64,000 bases of DNA from Muscardinus avellanarius (GCA_963383645.1 OY726557.1:131281251-131345250), one strand, 5' to 3'. Positions 1 to 11,755 are shown, numbered from the stretch's first letter. The notes: generated by a model not told the origin, from the sequence alone. Translations and numbers: made by a program.

Positions 1-11
1 ATGAGGTCCCA

Positions 12-222
12 AGCTGGGCATGGTGGCACATGATTGTAATCCCAGTACTTGGAAGGCTGAGACAGGAGGATTGCATGTCCTCAGCCAGCCTCAGCTACTT
101 CGTGAGAACCTCTGCAACTTAGTGAGACCCTGTTTCAAAATAAAGAATAAAATATAGGGTTGTGGGTATACCTTGGAGGTAGAATGCCTCTGGGTTCTAT
201 TCCCAGTACTGAAAAAAAAAAT
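12..222 (+). mobile_element. B1-ID composite SINE (type I)
   Basis: Full-length dimeric SINE. The 7SL-like half carries GGTGGCACATG and TGTAATCCCAG; the ID-like half carries GGAGGTAGAATGCC and CCCAGTACTG. It ends in an A tract. Scattered substitutions suggest moderate age. Confidence 0.9.
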
Positions 223-534
223 ATAGAGGCCCTATTAAGATTAAGAAGACAAAATCTCTGCTGGTTGTCATGCATGCTTCTAAAAATAGCACCCAACTAC
301 TATTTAAGATCACAGAATCAGATTTTTCCAGGAGCGGGTGCCTTGCAAGGGCTTGGGTGATTGCTCTGCCCTGCATATGGTACCACATGTTTCTTGGGCA
401 GTTGAACTCTATCTTCTTCTGGGTCCCATCTGGCTGGTCTTCTAACTGAGGATGATGAAAGAGATCTTGGCTCTCCACTGACTCAAAGATCAGCCACCAC
501 CGTTAACTGTCAAGAGATCTAGGGATCTGGTGTA

Positions 535-690
535 GGCTAGAGGTTAAGAACAAGAGCTTTGCAGCCAGAACCCTCTGTGTGCTTCCTAGGGGCGTAGCCT
601 TGGACAAAGTCTTTAATGCCATCAAGCCTTTGAATCCTCATCTATAAATGGGAGCTAATAATGTCTATATGCTTTTTTCTGGATGTGCAC
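535..690 (+). repeat. MIR SINE fragment
   Basis: Core order matches MIR: GAGGTTAAGA, then GAGCTTTGCAGCCAGA, a decayed middle, CCTCATCTATAAATGGGAGC and TAATAATG. It is an ancient tRNA-derived SINE in plus orientation. Confidence 0.7.
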
Positions 691-1001
691 AAATCTCTGT
701 AAATGGAACAGGTGATTGTCGACTTGCTTGTCTGTTGTCTTCTATACCATGATCTTGTTTTGTTCAGTTTAGTTCATATCTACCTAATTTTAAGAACCTG
801 GGAGAGTCTCACTAATCTACTTTGTTAGCTAAACTAAGGGATGAACTGATACAATTGGTGGGGAGCTAGGCAACTCACAGTGAATCACTAACTGCTTTAT
901 TGGAGAAAAGAGTATAAATTTGACCTGTGGAGGTCCTCAATACCCTGTTCAAAGATTTTACCTAGTAAGTTGTTAGACTTTATTTTATTTGTTATTACTA
1001 T
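691..1001. other. Single-copy stretch, nothing recognised
   Basis: AT-moderate sequence with stops in all frames and no motif I can assign. Confidence 0.5.
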
Positions 1002-1395
1002 TTTTTTGTGGTACTATGGATAGAACCTAGGGGCACTCTAACACTGATCTATATCCTCAGCCTCCCCTTTTTGTGGTACTGGGGATAGAACCTAGGGGCT
1101 TTCCACCTGTGGGCTACACACCCAGACCTATTTTTTCTATTTTATTTGGAAACAGGGTCTCATTAAGTTGCTGAGAGTCTCACTAAATAGCAGAGGCTGG
1201 CTTCATATCTGCGCAACCCTCTTGTCTCAGCCTCCCAAGTACTGGGATTAAAAGCATGCTCCACCATACCTGACTAGCCCCTTTTAAAATTTTAAGACAG
1301 GGTTTTGCTAAGTTGCTAAGGCTAGCCTCAAACTTGTCATCCTCCTGCCTCACAGCTTCCTAAATAGCTGAGTTTTCCATTGCACCCAGCCACAT
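1002..1395 (-). mobile_element. B1-ID SINE interrupted by a second SINE
   Basis: The minus-strand ID half at 1002-1066 (GTGGTACTATGGATAGAACC) is separated from its 7SL half at about 1279-1395 (AGACAGGGTTTTGCTAAG to TTGCACCCAGCC) by another minus-strand SINE. The two pieces make one element when the inner copy is removed. Confidence 0.75.
1068..1277 (-). mobile_element. B1-ID SINE (intermediate type), nested
   Basis: Inner SINE, minus strand. It shares the TATTTTATTTGGAAACAGGGTCTC linker signature of the divergent subfamily in its first bases but keeps the CTAAGTTGCTGAG-type body of type I. It sits inside an older SINE. Confidence 0.75.
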
Positions 1396-2107
1396 GGTTA
1401 GATTTTTCAGCAGGTAGAAAAGTTGCTGAGGCCAAGAGCTCACCTGGGGAGAGGAGGTCAGGAAACTTGCCACTTCCGTTCTGCCCTTAACCCAGGGAGA
1501 TCGTCTCACTCCAACAAAGCTACCCAAGACCCTTCATTTGGACAGACCCATGCGCAAATGGTAACTGTCAGAGTGGCATGCTGCACACAGCCTGAAGGGC
1601 TGCCAGTGGCACTGCTGGATGCCCCTGGCCCTGAAAAAGACCTAAATTCCTCTACACAGGCCTCACCTTCAGAGGATGACTCGTTTTCAAATGGCCTGAT
1701 AGGAATAAAGGAGGTTGGGAGATCCAGGGCAGTTAGCATATTTCCCCTGAAGAAAGGACTGCAGGGTCCTATTCCAGGAGTTGTGGGTTGCCAGGGGTGT
1801 GCTGGACCATACTGGCTTACAAGACACAACTGAGCATATCTTTTCCCAACTCTGCAGTAAGAACATTCATATCAACTCCCCTTCCCTGACCCGACCCTGA
1901 GAGCTGGTTATTAAATATTTGCAGCACACCTTCAATTTTGATAGAAGGCTAAAGATGTCCACAAGAAAGGATGTTGAAGAAGAGGATAAAAAGAAATCTT
2001 GGGCAATGTTTTGGACTCAGGCACACATCTTTGGGAAGTGAACTTTTGCTTGCCAAATGCCCGGTGACGTGTTCATAGGCCCACGCCGAGGGGAATGGCT
2101 CCATGTT
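1396..2107. other. Single-copy stretch without a gene
   Basis: It holds a chance 136-codon plus-strand frame at 1423-1833 and an antisense 107-codon frame. Neither shows a domain, splice context or recognisable similarity. Confidence 0.5.
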
Positions 2108-2222
2108 TGGTTTTCAGAGACAGCGTCTCTCTAAGTGGCTGAGCCTGGCCTCAAACACGCAATCCTTATGTCCCAGACTCCTGAGTAGTTGGGATTATGG
2201 ATGTGTGCCATTATGCCAAAGT
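2108..2222 (-). mobile_element. B1-like SINE fragment
   Basis: Minus-strand 7SL-derived piece only (CAGAGACAGCGTCTCTCTAAG, CTCCTGAGTAGTTGGGATTA, GTGTGCCATTATGCC), without an ID half. Probably an old B1 monomer. Confidence 0.6.
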
Positions 2223-2339
2223 TTCACACATGGCGGACACACTAAAAAGAAAGAAAGAAAAGCCCTGTCAATTGGAAGTTTAGGTATGCTGTATACCTAA
2301 ACCTCATATATATCATCTAAGAGCCTTGCGGATCAGGAG

Positions 2340-2480
2340 CTGTCATCCTATTCCCATTGGGCAGAAGTGGCTCCTGAGACAGAGAAGTGCTCACGGAAAT
2401 GAGGCCTCGTCCTCGTGGTGTAAACATGGGTCTTTCTGAGCCCAGAGCTCCCATTTCTAACTGCAGTGCTACAAATGTGA
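2340..2480 (-). repeat. Possible MIR fragment
   Basis: ATTCCCATTGGGCAGAAGTGG followed by GAGACAGAGAAGTG resembles an inverted MIR 3' half. Weak match. Confidence 0.35.
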
Positions 2481-2741
2481 AGGAGAGAAATGAGGGAGAT
2501 AGGATGTGACTTCTCTAAGCGGTGCTGCATCTGAGCGGCCTTGGCTGTAAGGCATAGTTTTATTCTGGGGAGGATTGGAAACCCTCTGGAAGGTTTGGGT
2601 CACACTGTAACACCCCATCCTAATCTTCTGGTCCAGAACATTCATTTATTCCATGCTCTGAATATTAAACTCCTTCTTGTACTTCATAGTCTGTTGGTTA
2701 ATTCAGCTATTCATTAAAGCTAACTTCTTCCTGGGAAATAT

Positions 2742-2745
<4 letters not shown>

Positions 2746-2803
<58 letters not shown>

Positions 2804-2896
2804 CCTCCCTCTCCCTCTCTCTCCTCTCTCTCCTCTCTCTCTGTGTGTGTGATTGCATGCACAAATGCACATGTGCACGCACACACATATGTGCGC
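2746..2896. repeat. (CT)n microsatellite grading into (GT)/(AC)
   Basis: An uninterrupted CT run, then CCCT and CTCCT variants, a short GTGTGTGTG and an AC-rich end. Open frames here are repeat translations (Ser-Leu or Arg-Glu). Confidence 0.95.
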
Positions 2897-3721
2897 GCCG
2901 CTAAGCAAAATAATAATAATAAGAAACCCAACTCCTAAGCCACATGTTTCTTTTTGCTGCTTGTTAATTTTAACAAGGCAGCTGGTGGTTTGGGCTGAGA
3001 GCTTGCCTTTTCTATTAACCACAGATTTTCCTCCTCTGGATTTCCTGTCTGTAGGTTTGGAGGTAGGGAGTCTTGGTAGAGGCAAGCTGGAGTCATTCCA
3101 ACCTAATCAAAGCAGCTCCAAGAACCTGGGGAAAGAAAACCTATCACTGAGACAACCTTGGTCCATCACATTGGTATGGTCTAGGCACTCTACACAGTAT
3201 GGGAGGCCGCAGAGATTAAGATGACCAGCATCCCCGAGGAGCCTACAACTTAATAGAGAAGACTGCAAAAAAAAAAAAAATATCCAAGGAGTTGTTATAA
3301 AGAAGAATGTACTGAGGACTCTAAGGCATGGGCCATAGCTGGAATGCAGAGGAAACGGCGAATTCTGGATCTGTAAGTCTTCATGGAGGAAGTCAGATCT
3401 GCACTGACCTGTGAGGGCAAGTGTTTTCATTTGCTCTCCTGCTTCAGGGATGAGGGGAAGGGCGTTCCAAGAGGGGGCGACCCTATGATCATGGGAAGGC
3501 CCACAGGTGAGCGGTGGCTGTTCAAGGATAAGGTGACTAAGGCACATGGGGGTCATGTAAGGTCTCGTGGGAGTCTAGATTGTTTTTAGACAAATGATGG
3601 TAACTAAAGACAATTACACGCTAGAGGAATATATTCAGAATTGAGTTGTGGAAAGATAACTGGTAAGTGGTCATTAGAGTATGAAAGTTGATCATTTTGT
3701 CTAGGAGTACCCAAGAGAAGT
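2897..3721. other. Mostly single-copy; possible L2 remnant
   Basis: 3370-3575 (GGAGGAAGTCAGATCTGCACTGA, GGGCGTTCCAAGAGGGG) resembles antisense L2 LINE sequence. The rest is unassigned. Frames of 123 and 149 codons here overlap antisense to each other and show no domain. Confidence 0.35.
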
Positions 3722-3996
3722 ACAGTTTGCCCTCCACACCTGTGGGTTTTGCATCTGCAGATTCAATGGACAGTGGACCAAACACTGTTTCCAAAAAATT
3801 GCATCTGCACTAACCACATACAGACCCTTTTCTTGTCATTATTCCCTAAGAATGCAATATATGAGCACTGACATTGTATGCTCTATGTAATCTGGTGGTG
3901 ATGTAAAGCATGCAGAAGTATGTGTAGAGTTTATATGCAAATACTATGGCATTTTACACGAGGGACTTGAACATTCTCAGTGAGGGATGAATGAGC
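3722..3996 (+). mobile_element. Tigger-type (MER2-like) DNA transposon remnant
   Basis: Reads CAGTTTGCCCTCCACACCTGTGG, TTTTGCATCTGCAGATTCAA, TTCTTGTCATTATTCCCTAA, TTATATGCAAATACTATG and GGGACTTGAACATTC in the order of short non-autonomous pogo/Tigger elements. The far terminal repeat is lost. Confidence 0.65.
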
Positions 3997-4720
3997 TAAG
4001 TTCAATGGGAATGGAGAGGAGGAAATGAATGAAAATCATAATTTAAGGAGAGGCTGGATGTAGCTGAGGTGACTCTGAGGCTTTGAGCTGGGTGATTTGG
4101 GGGACATTAATGTAATAGCAAAGGAACTGAAGAGGGCTCCTCATCTCCAGTGAGGCATGAACTTTTGACAAGGTGAGTTTGAACCATTGAGGTGAAAAGT
4201 TTCAGCTGCCAGTTGGAAATGAGAGTCTGGTTAGAAAAGAGCTCAGGACCAGATATGGGTTCTTAACTTCTCTGGGTGGAGCTGAAGGAGAAATTCCAAA
4301 AGAGGCAGACTATTTCAGAAGGTAATACAGAAGGAATAACTAGAGAGTGAGGAAGAGAAGCAAGAACGTGTAGGGAAGGCCATTTGGACAAAGCATTCAG
4401 TGTGCTAGGAGCCGCAGAGACGAGTGGACTTTGCAATCAGGATGGTAACATCCTTCAAGAGAGAAGGTGCCAGCAGGCTCTGGCCTCAGAAGTCACAGCA
4501 CTCAGAGGTGTTGGCTATACTTTACTCATTTGTGAACCCATGCAGCACATATCTTGAGCACTGATTGTGTTCTAGGCACCGGACTAAGTAAGCACTGGGG
4601 AAAGATAACAGGAAGCAAATGGGAGACTTCCCGTCCCTCCCTCTTTCCTTTCTTTCTTCTATGGAGCTTGCAACTCAATGGAAGAAATGGGCATTAAACC
4701 CATAATTATTAAAAGTTTAT
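3997..4720. other. Ancient L2/MIR-class debris, no gene
   Basis: 4200-4330 resembles antisense L2 text. About 4545-4690 (CTTGAGCACTGATTGTGTTCTAGGCACC) matches an old mammal-wide repeat motif. Nothing coding. Confidence 0.35.
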
Positions 4721-4932
4721 GCCGGGCGTGGTGGCGCACGCTTGTAATCCCCGTGCTTGGGAGGGAGGTGGAGACAGGAGGATCATGCAGGTTCGAAGCC
4801 AGCTGTGCTGGCTTAAGAGACCTTGTTTCCAAATAAAAATATAAAAAAAAAGGTCTGGGAGTGTAGCCCGGAGGTAGAAGGGCTTCCAGGAACCCCAGTA
4901 CCACACACACACAAAAAAAAAAAAAAAAAAAG
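4721..4932 (+). mobile_element. B1-ID SINE, divergent subfamily (type II)
   Basis: GCCGGGCGTGGTGGCGCACGC start, GGCTTAAGAGACC in place of the usual internal repeat, linker TTTCCAAATAAAAATATAAA, and altered ID half AGAAGGGCTTCCAGGAACCC. A CA-rich then long A tail. CpGs are well kept, so this looks young. Confidence 0.9.
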
Positions 4933-4951
4933 TAAAAAAAGATTATCCAAA

Positions 4952-5143
4952 GCTGGGTGTGGTGGTACATACATGTAATCCCAGTTCTTGTGAGGCTGAG
5001 ACTGGAGGATCACAGGTTCGAGGCCAGCCCAGGCAACTCAGCGAGGCCCTCAGCAACTTTATTTTTCAAAATAAAAGTGTAAATAGGGCAGGGGCGTACG
5101 TAGCTCAGAGGTAGAATTTCCCTGGGTTAAATCCCCAGCAACG
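4952..5143 (+). mobile_element. B1-ID SINE (type I)
   Basis: Complete element immediately downstream of another SINE tail. Its ID half reads GTACGTAGCTCAGAGGTAGA. The tail has become the GC/CA microsatellite that follows. Confidence 0.85.
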
Positions 5144-5171
5144 TATGTGCGCGCACGCTCATGCGCGCGCG

Positions 5172-5224
<53 letters not shown>
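5144..5224. repeat. (GC)n-(CA)n microsatellite
   Basis: An alternating purine-pyrimidine run (GCGCGCGCGCGCACATACACAC) continues as about 24 CA units. It is attached to the tail of the preceding SINE and has Z-DNA-prone composition. Confidence 0.95.
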
Positions 5225-5225
<1 letters not shown>

Positions 5226-5579
5226 GTTCATTTGTGACATGGTATGTTAATATGTGGACCAGGAAAGCCTTTCTTGAAGAAGTGATGTTGAAATGGAGAG
5301 CAGACTGGAGCTGACAGGTGAAAGAAGGGCAGAAGAGTTGATAGAAGGGGAGAAAGAGGCAGAGGGGAAGCCCTTGAGATAAAAAGGAGTTGGCCAGGGG
5401 AACTAAAAGAGGATCCTGGGGTTTCAGGGATGGGAGAGAGTGGCTTACTTTAGAAGTTTGTCAGTAAACCAAAACCAAGAGTCAAGTAGCATAAGGTAGC
5501 AAAGATCAGTGAAGTTGTGGTCATGACGAGGGAGACTGAGTTTGGGAGGCAAAGTTTCCAAGGAGCCTGGTGATGCCCA
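5225..5579. other. Single-copy or L2-like stretch, no gene
   Basis: 5265-5340 (TTTCTTGAAGAAGTGATGTTG) faintly resembles antisense L2. The remainder is unassigned. Confidence 0.3.
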
Positions 5580-6067
5580 CCCCTCACCACGCCCTGTGTG
5601 ACCCCCCCTCTGGTGTGGGTGGAGCCTGTGACTTGCTTCTAGCCAAAAGAACACCGCCAAGGTTATACGATGTTGCTCCTGTGATTTCGTTACTGAATGT
5701 AAGTCCCGTCTTCGCCGACCACAGTGTGACTCTGCCGCTGAGGTCGAAGAAGCAGATAGCTGTGAACTGCCTGTGGGGAGGGCCACGTGGCAGGCAGCTG
5801 AGGGGGGCCTCTAGCTGGCAACCAGTGAGAAGTGAAGACCCTCACCACAGAGCTGCAGGAAGTGAACTCAGAGCCAACTGAAGGAGCTCAGAAGAGGATT
5901 CCTCCAGATGAGGGGGCAGCTCCACAGACACTGTTTGCACCTGTGAGACCCAAGCAGAGGGCCCAGCTACACTGTACCTGGACTCCTGACACATTAAAAC
6001 AGTCAGATAATACACATTTGCTTTACACTGGTTTCTGGTAATTTGTTATAGAGCAAGATAAGACAAA
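5580..6067 (+). mobile_element. Ancient mammal-wide interspersed repeat (LTR-like end)
   Basis: GGTGGAGCCTGTGACTTGCTTCTA, GGGCCACGTGGCAGGCAGCTGAG, TGTGAGACCCAAGCAGAGG and GACTCCTGACACATTAAAACAGT, ending GGTAATTTGTTATAGAGCAAGATAAGA. The order matches a common old mammalian repeat whose exact class I cannot fix (MaLR-type LTR or L1 3' UTR). Confidence 0.5.
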
Positions 6068-6371
6068 AATGCTCAGTATGACTTTTATTTTGAAGTGTTG
6101 GGGGCTATGGAGATAGATTAGCAGAGGCTGTGAGCAAGGTGTTGGGGAGGGGTGCCAGCTATGTGGTCTGGGTCATCAGTGGGCATAGGGCATGGAGAAA
6201 GCAAGAGAAGCAAAGATGGAGGGAGAAGAATTAACCTTGGCTGGCTCAATGACTCTATAAATGAGCTTGTGCCATCTGGGACTATCATTAATACTGATGA
6301 TCATTGAAAAATGTTTTTCCTAAATTCTATTTCATTTGAGAATATTGTTATACATCCATAAAGGAAATTAA
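6068..6371. other. Single-copy stretch, nothing recognised
   Basis: No repeat or coding signal that I can support. Confidence 0.4.
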
Positions 6372-6494
6372 GCTGGGTGTGGTGGTGCATGGCTGTAATC
6401 CTAGTACTTGGCAGATCGAGACAGGAGGATCACAGGTTTAAGACCACTTCAGCAATTTAGTGAGACCTGCCAAAACCTGGCCAGACTCTGTTTC

Positions 6495-6548
<54 letters not shown>

Positions 6549-6610
6549 ACAACAGGGCTGGAGGTGAAGCTCAGAGATTGAATGCCCCTGGTTCTAATCC
6601 ATAGTACCAC
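6372..6610 (+). mobile_element. B1-ID SINE (type I) with expanded linker
   Basis: The 7SL half ends at TGTTTCAAA, where a CAA repeat replaces the usual A-rich linker. The ID half follows (GGAGGTGAAGCTCAGAGATTGA to TAGTACCAC). Confidence 0.85.
6494..6555. repeat. (CAA)n microsatellite inside a SINE
   Basis: About 20 CAA units grown from the A-rich linker of the surrounding SINE. Confidence 0.95.
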
Positions 6611-6639
6611 AGGGGGCGGGGGAAAGAGGGAAAGAGAGA

Positions 6640-7150
6640 TTGATTAAATATCTGAAGTCCATTTTTAAGTCATTTTGGAAGTAAAAAAATTCACCCAAAA
6701 TTCTGCTATCTTAACATCTTTCTATCCTCTTGACATGCAAACATGCCTCTACATAGTTGCATTACAGTTTTAGATAAAATTGTAATTACTATTTATATTG
6801 CATAATTATAGGATTTATACATGTTTATGGTAGATAGGGGAAATCTATATATAATATTAATATTTTCCTTACCGATATTCTTCCATGTCTTATTTCAATT
6901 TCTCTTGTTACCTTATGGGTGCTTAGTAGTATAACAAATTGAAGTAATACTTTAGTTCTTTGTAGTTTGCAATAATCGTTACATTTTTATAGATTATGCT
7001 TCCAAGTCATCTTTATGCAGGTAACTTTTTTCTTCTTTTGAGAAAAAAGAATAAATTTCAAGTGGGGCTACTGAGTCATAGTTTATAAACATTTTTGTGG
7101 CACATGACATATATTCCATTAAAAATAAGTTTCTAAATGTAATTTAAGTG
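6640..7150 (-). mobile_element. Possible old L1 3' region
   Basis: AT-rich text including TTCAAGTGGGGCTACTGAGTCA and ATTCTTCCATGTCTTATTTC resembles antisense L1M 3' UTR and late ORF2. Strongly decayed. Confidence 0.4.
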
Positions 7151-8587
7151 TTGCTCATCCCTGTAGCCCAGAGCAAGTAGTTATTTGAAATCATAAACAT
7201 GGGATGTATTCCTGGGACCAGTTAGATTGAGGAAGCGATCCACTTAGGTCACAGAAGAAAGCTTCCCAAAGAGCATCCATCCATCAACTTATCCATTCCT
7301 TTATCCCCATCCATCCACCCACCCACCAGCCCTTTTATCCACTTACACATGCATCCATCCAACAGATAAATAATAAACATCCACTATTGGCCAGACAATA
7401 TTTCCACCATTATTGAGACAGACTGATCAGGGCTACTCCCTTTTTTTTTCTTTACATAACTCCAATTTTTTCTGATTTCCCCTCCCCCCTTTCTCAAGTC
7501 TGTGTTTGATTTGCATGTTAATCAGTATTCATGGATTTAAAAGTTTTGGCAGAAAGAACACCCACCGTGGCCCCTTTCATTTGCCTTCCTTCTCTGCTTC
7601 TATCCCAGACAAGTGAAGATAGAATAGTATTGTTCTTCAATTGAAGAAAAACAATTCATATGTTTCACAGGAAGGGGGCATTAATCCAGGCTGGAGATAT
7701 GGTAGTTTCACTAATGTCAGGCCTGTCAAGAAATATGATGGGGTAATCTCATTGAACTAGGCACATTGTTTTCTGCAATGAAGAAAGTTCAAGGAGGGCT
7801 ATTAATTCAATTGTTCTTTTTTTTAACTTTCTCAAGCTGGACTATTTATTGTTGAATTTGTGACATTGTTAGAATTGTACATGGCAATAATAAAAAGAAA
7901 ACTTGGTATACCCATTTCTAAATTCTCTTTGATCATCGCATTGCCGGTATCTGGAATGGATTGCACTTTCTGCCTCACCTTTGCTACACCACTGGGGGAA
8001 ACTGTTTCTTTGTTATTTCACATTAGGCCAAAAGTTATCTCTGTGCTTTATATCAAGGGTAAATATTTTTCCTGATTTATTGGTGAAAAACTAAGACAAA
8101 TTTGGTTTGTGAGGTAATTAGAAACAATTAAAACCAGATCCACTAAATTTCCAAATCCTTTCGGGTGGGTCCCAACTAGCAAAACCTCCCCAAAAGGGGA
8201 ACGTGGGTTACAGTCCTGAACCGAATATTCCTGATCTATTTGACACCTCAGGGCCTTTCGGGGCTGTAATTGAGCTCCCTTTGATTGAGTGTTTGCTAGG
8301 TGTTTTATGTTATTTGTTGTTATGTTGTTTTATGTTATTTGTTAACAAGTAGCCAAACAGGAAAGATGTCAAATAGCATGCTAACGGAACCCTGGAGTCA
8401 TGAAATGGAGCAAGGATTTCAATTCAGACCCGACATGTGAGGACACAACCTAAAACATCTACATGCTCTACAGCGGTCATTCTTAGCGACTCGTGTCTGA
8501 ATATGCACAGTGAGAGAATGAATTTCTGAAAATCACATTCAATTGAATAAAATTATTTTATGATCACATTTCATAGATATGTTTGGG
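7151..8587. other. Single-copy stretch; CATC-rich patch
   Basis: 7275-7365 is a degenerate (CATC)n low-complexity patch. The rest, including a 71-codon frame at 7860-8075, carries no domain or exon signature that I can support. Confidence 0.45.
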
Positions 8588-8665
8588 ATGCTTTTTTGTT
8601 TGGTACTGCGGATTGAACCCAGTGGTAATCTTCCTTTGAGCTACACTCCCAGTTTGATTGTTCTT
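8588..8665 (-). mobile_element. SINE fragment, ID half only
   Basis: Minus-strand TTGGTACTGCGGATTGAACCC to GAGCTACACTCCCAG, without a 7SL half. A 5'-truncated SINE. Confidence 0.7.
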
Positions 8666-8794
8666 AAGATTGTGAGATTTTTTTCTTTAGATTTTATGCT
8701 TCATATAGTTCTCATTTTTATAAATTTCATTAGTAGCATCTTTGTTGTCTGTGAAGAGCAGAGCTTTGGGAAGGAGTTAAGAGAAAGAGGGAGA

Positions 8795-9015
8795 GCCGGG
8801 CGTGGTGGTGCACGCTTGTAATCCCAATCTCAGCATTCAGGAGGCTGAGACCGGAGGATCACGGTTCGTGGATGGCCTCAGCTACTTAGGGAGGCCCTCT
8901 GCAACTCAGTGAGACCCTGTTTCAAAATAAAGAATAAAAAATAGGGCAGGGGGTGTAGATTGGAGGTTGAATGCACCTGGGTTCCATCCCCAGACTAGCT
9001 CCCCCCCAAAAAAAT
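8795..9015 (+). mobile_element. B1-ID SINE (type I)
   Basis: Full length from GCCGGGCGTGGTGGTGCACG to TTCCATCCCCAGAC. It has a six-base insertion after TGTAATCCCAAT and ends in a C run then A tail. Confidence 0.9.
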
Positions 9016-10726
9016 AAGAGTGAACATGTCTGCTGGATTTTTAGCCAGACGGGAAGGTGGCCTTTCTTTTCTTCTTGTTTTCCCTCTTCCTCTTTCCCTC
9101 CCTCTTCTCCATCTTTTCTTCCTTCCTTAATTTGTAATGTCTTTGGATCTAACAGTAGAAACTAAATTATTTGTTTTGGTTAGTCTCATTGGTAATATCA
9201 AGCATCTCTGTATTTAGACTTCTTCCTGTTCTAGTGACCCAAGGAATATCTTCTTACAAAACTCTCTTTTGTTTCCGTTAGTCTTTCACACATAGGAAAA
9301 CAACTGCGTCTGAAACCAAATGCGTTATGTGTCTAGCACGACGTGACCTGACACCATCCACACTAATTGTTTCCATTCTTAACTAGACCCCAGTGTTCAT
9401 TTGAAACCATTATTCATCCTCCCCCAACTTCCTTTCCTCGCTTGCTCTTTGGAGCCACGTTCTTTTATATGCTTCTTTCTTCTCAGTTTCTTCCATTCTT
9501 TTCCCAACATTTTTAGTTTTCATCAAGCTCCCAAGCTATCCTACCTGAGGGAAGCCTTGTCTCAGATGCATTTTTCTCCATTCAGTTTTTCTGTGGTCCT
9601 TCTCTTTTATATAATTCTGACTCTACTCAGAAAACCAACCCTTCAATCTGGATTTTGTGTTCACGTATAAGACATTGTGGTGGGTAATTTGGAAGAAGAA
9701 ACATGAACATTTGGATTCTGCTCATCAGGAGACTGTGGGATGCTCAGGTGCATGGGAAATCTTCTCCCAAGCCCTGGAGCAGAACAAAACCCAACCAAAA
9801 AAAATCCAGCAACTGCACGCTTTGATATATCCCTATGTAGGTTTCTCTTACATCTGTTACTTCATTCATCGGGTTCTTTTACTACGCTGTGAGTTCTGAG
9901 TGTGGGGATTTCATTTCTATGGGGTTCACATAGCTCTTAATGGACTCAGCCATTAATCCAGAAAAACTTCAATTCAGTGTTTTCTATTTATCAGGCACTT
10001 TGTTGCATTAGACAGCTCCAACTAGGATAGTCAAGTCAGATGAACTGTTACAGGATTTTGGAGGCAGAAGAAAGAGAGTTTTTTTGGGGCTGGCATAGCT
10101 AAGGAGGTAGACTGGGGAGGGGGTGGACACTAAGAATGTGTGGCATTTAGTCAGGGGGGTGAAGAGGGGCCAGAGGGGCTTTCCAGGCAAGAGAAAGAGA
10201 ATGAGCAGGAGTTGGGGGCTGGGTCATACAGCACCAGTCCTGGGGGAGTGAGGAGAACAGTCTGGCCAAAGTGGAAGGTCTGTGTTTGTATTGGGATGTC
10301 CTGGAAGATAAGGCTGGGGAGGCAGGCTTTGTGTTGGAGAAACTCCCTGGCTGCTTCCCACTCCTGCTCCTACTGCTCCCTTTCCCACCTGCTTTTAAGC
10401 AGTTTCGATTTCTTCCTGGCCCCTCTCATCAATTTCACTCTCCTTAAGGATTGGGGCTGGATTTCTGCAGGGATATCGGATTGCAAGTTCTAATATAATG
10501 TTTGGATACTGTACGTTGCTGTGTTCTTGATGAAAACATCTGGCTTACCTCTGCATAAACCTGTCTGCTCTTGAGTGCCCTGAACCTACGTGTTTACAGA
10601 AGGCTCTCAACCAAGTCACATATTCACAGCACTCTGCTGCAGTTCACACACAGAAAATTCCAGTCAGCCAGTATGTCTGACGAAAACCCCAAACCCATAA
10701 AATCGTGTAATGTCAGAACTGGGAAG
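9016..10726. other. Single-copy stretch without a recognisable gene
   Basis: Pyrimidine-rich at 9060-9130. The longest frame (117 codons, 10140-10493) is G-rich on its 5' side and shows no domain. 10050-10300 could be L2 debris. Confidence 0.4.
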
Positions 10727-10962
10727 GTTTTTTTTGTTTTGTTTTGTTGTTTTGTACTGGGCATTGAACTCTGGGGCATTCTACCTCTGAATTACACTCT
10801 CAGTCCTTTTTATTTAATTAATTAATTTATTTATAAACAGGGTCTTACTAAATTGCTGAGAGCCTTGCTAAGTTGCTGAGGCTGTCCTTGAACCTCTGAT
10901 CCTCTTGTCTGAGCCTCTGAAGTACTGGGATTATAGGCATGTGACCCCATACCTGGTTGGAA
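10727..10962 (-). mobile_element. B1-ID SINE (type I)
   Basis: Minus strand. GTTTTGTTGTTTTGTACTGGGC tail side, ID half CTGAATTACACTCTCAGTCC, linker TTAATTAATTAATTTATTTA, then the complete 7SL half ending CATACCTGG. Confidence 0.85.
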
Positions 10963-11105
10963 AAGAATTTTGAAAACTTTTGCTCAAGGCCTTCATCACA
11001 AGGAGGACAAAACTAAAATCCAGAGGAGAGTTATTTGCCCATATTTATATGGCTGACTTGCTTATTAGTTATTATTTGACCCACTTGTTCATTCATTGTA
11101 AAGCA

Positions 11106-11299
11106 TTTTTTTTTCTTGTGGTACTGGGGGTGGCTTTCTACCTCTGGGTAGGCCTATTTTATATTCTATTTGGAAACAGGGCCTCACTAAGTTGCTGAGA
11201 GCCTCACTAAGTAGCTGAGGCTGGCTTCGAACCTGTGCAGTCCTCCTGTCTCAGCTTCCCAAGCACGGGGATTACAAGTGTGCACCATCACACCTGGCC
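11106..11299 (-). mobile_element. B1-ID SINE (intermediate type)
   Basis: Minus strand. It has the type II linker TATTCTATTTGGAAACAGGG but the type I body with two CTCACTAAGT repeats. The ID half is shortened (GTACTGGGGGTGGCTTTCTACC). Confidence 0.8.
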
Positions 11300-11327
11300 A
11301 TTGTAAAACATTTAAGAAGTGCCTATA

Positions 11328-11532
11328 GCCGGGCGTGGTGGCGCACGCTTGTAATCCTCGCACTTGGGAGGCGGAGACAGGAGGATCGCACTGGTTCGAA
11401 GCCAGCCTTGCTGGCTTAAGAGACCCGTTTCCAAATAAAAAATATATAAAAATAGGTCTGGGAGTGTAACCCAGAGGTAGAAGGGTTTCTAGGAACTCTA
11501 GTACCACCACCAAAAAAAAAAAAAAAAAAAAA
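11328..11532 (+). mobile_element. B1-ID SINE type II with 14-bp TSD
   Basis: Complete young-looking copy. AAGAAGTGCCTATA occurs directly before it (11314-11327) and after its long A tail (11533-11546), a perfect target-site duplication typical of L1-driven insertion. Confidence 0.95.
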
Positions 11533-11755
11533 AAGAAGTGCCTATACAGGCCACACGCTGAAGCAAATACAAATGAAACATAAGAAAGAAACCTGGAATC
11601 TCATTCTAGTGGGACAGACTCTTAGCAAGAATTAGAATCCGTGATGAGCGCTATAACCATGATGTGAACATATGGGGAGAAAGGAGTTTCCTTTGTTGGA
11701 GGAAATGGATCTTAAATGGATCTCTATGAGTGGAGCTTAATAAAATGAGTAACAC

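Noticed and set aside
1423..1833. 136-codon plus-strand frame
   Set aside because: Has an equally long antisense frame and no recognisable protein feature.
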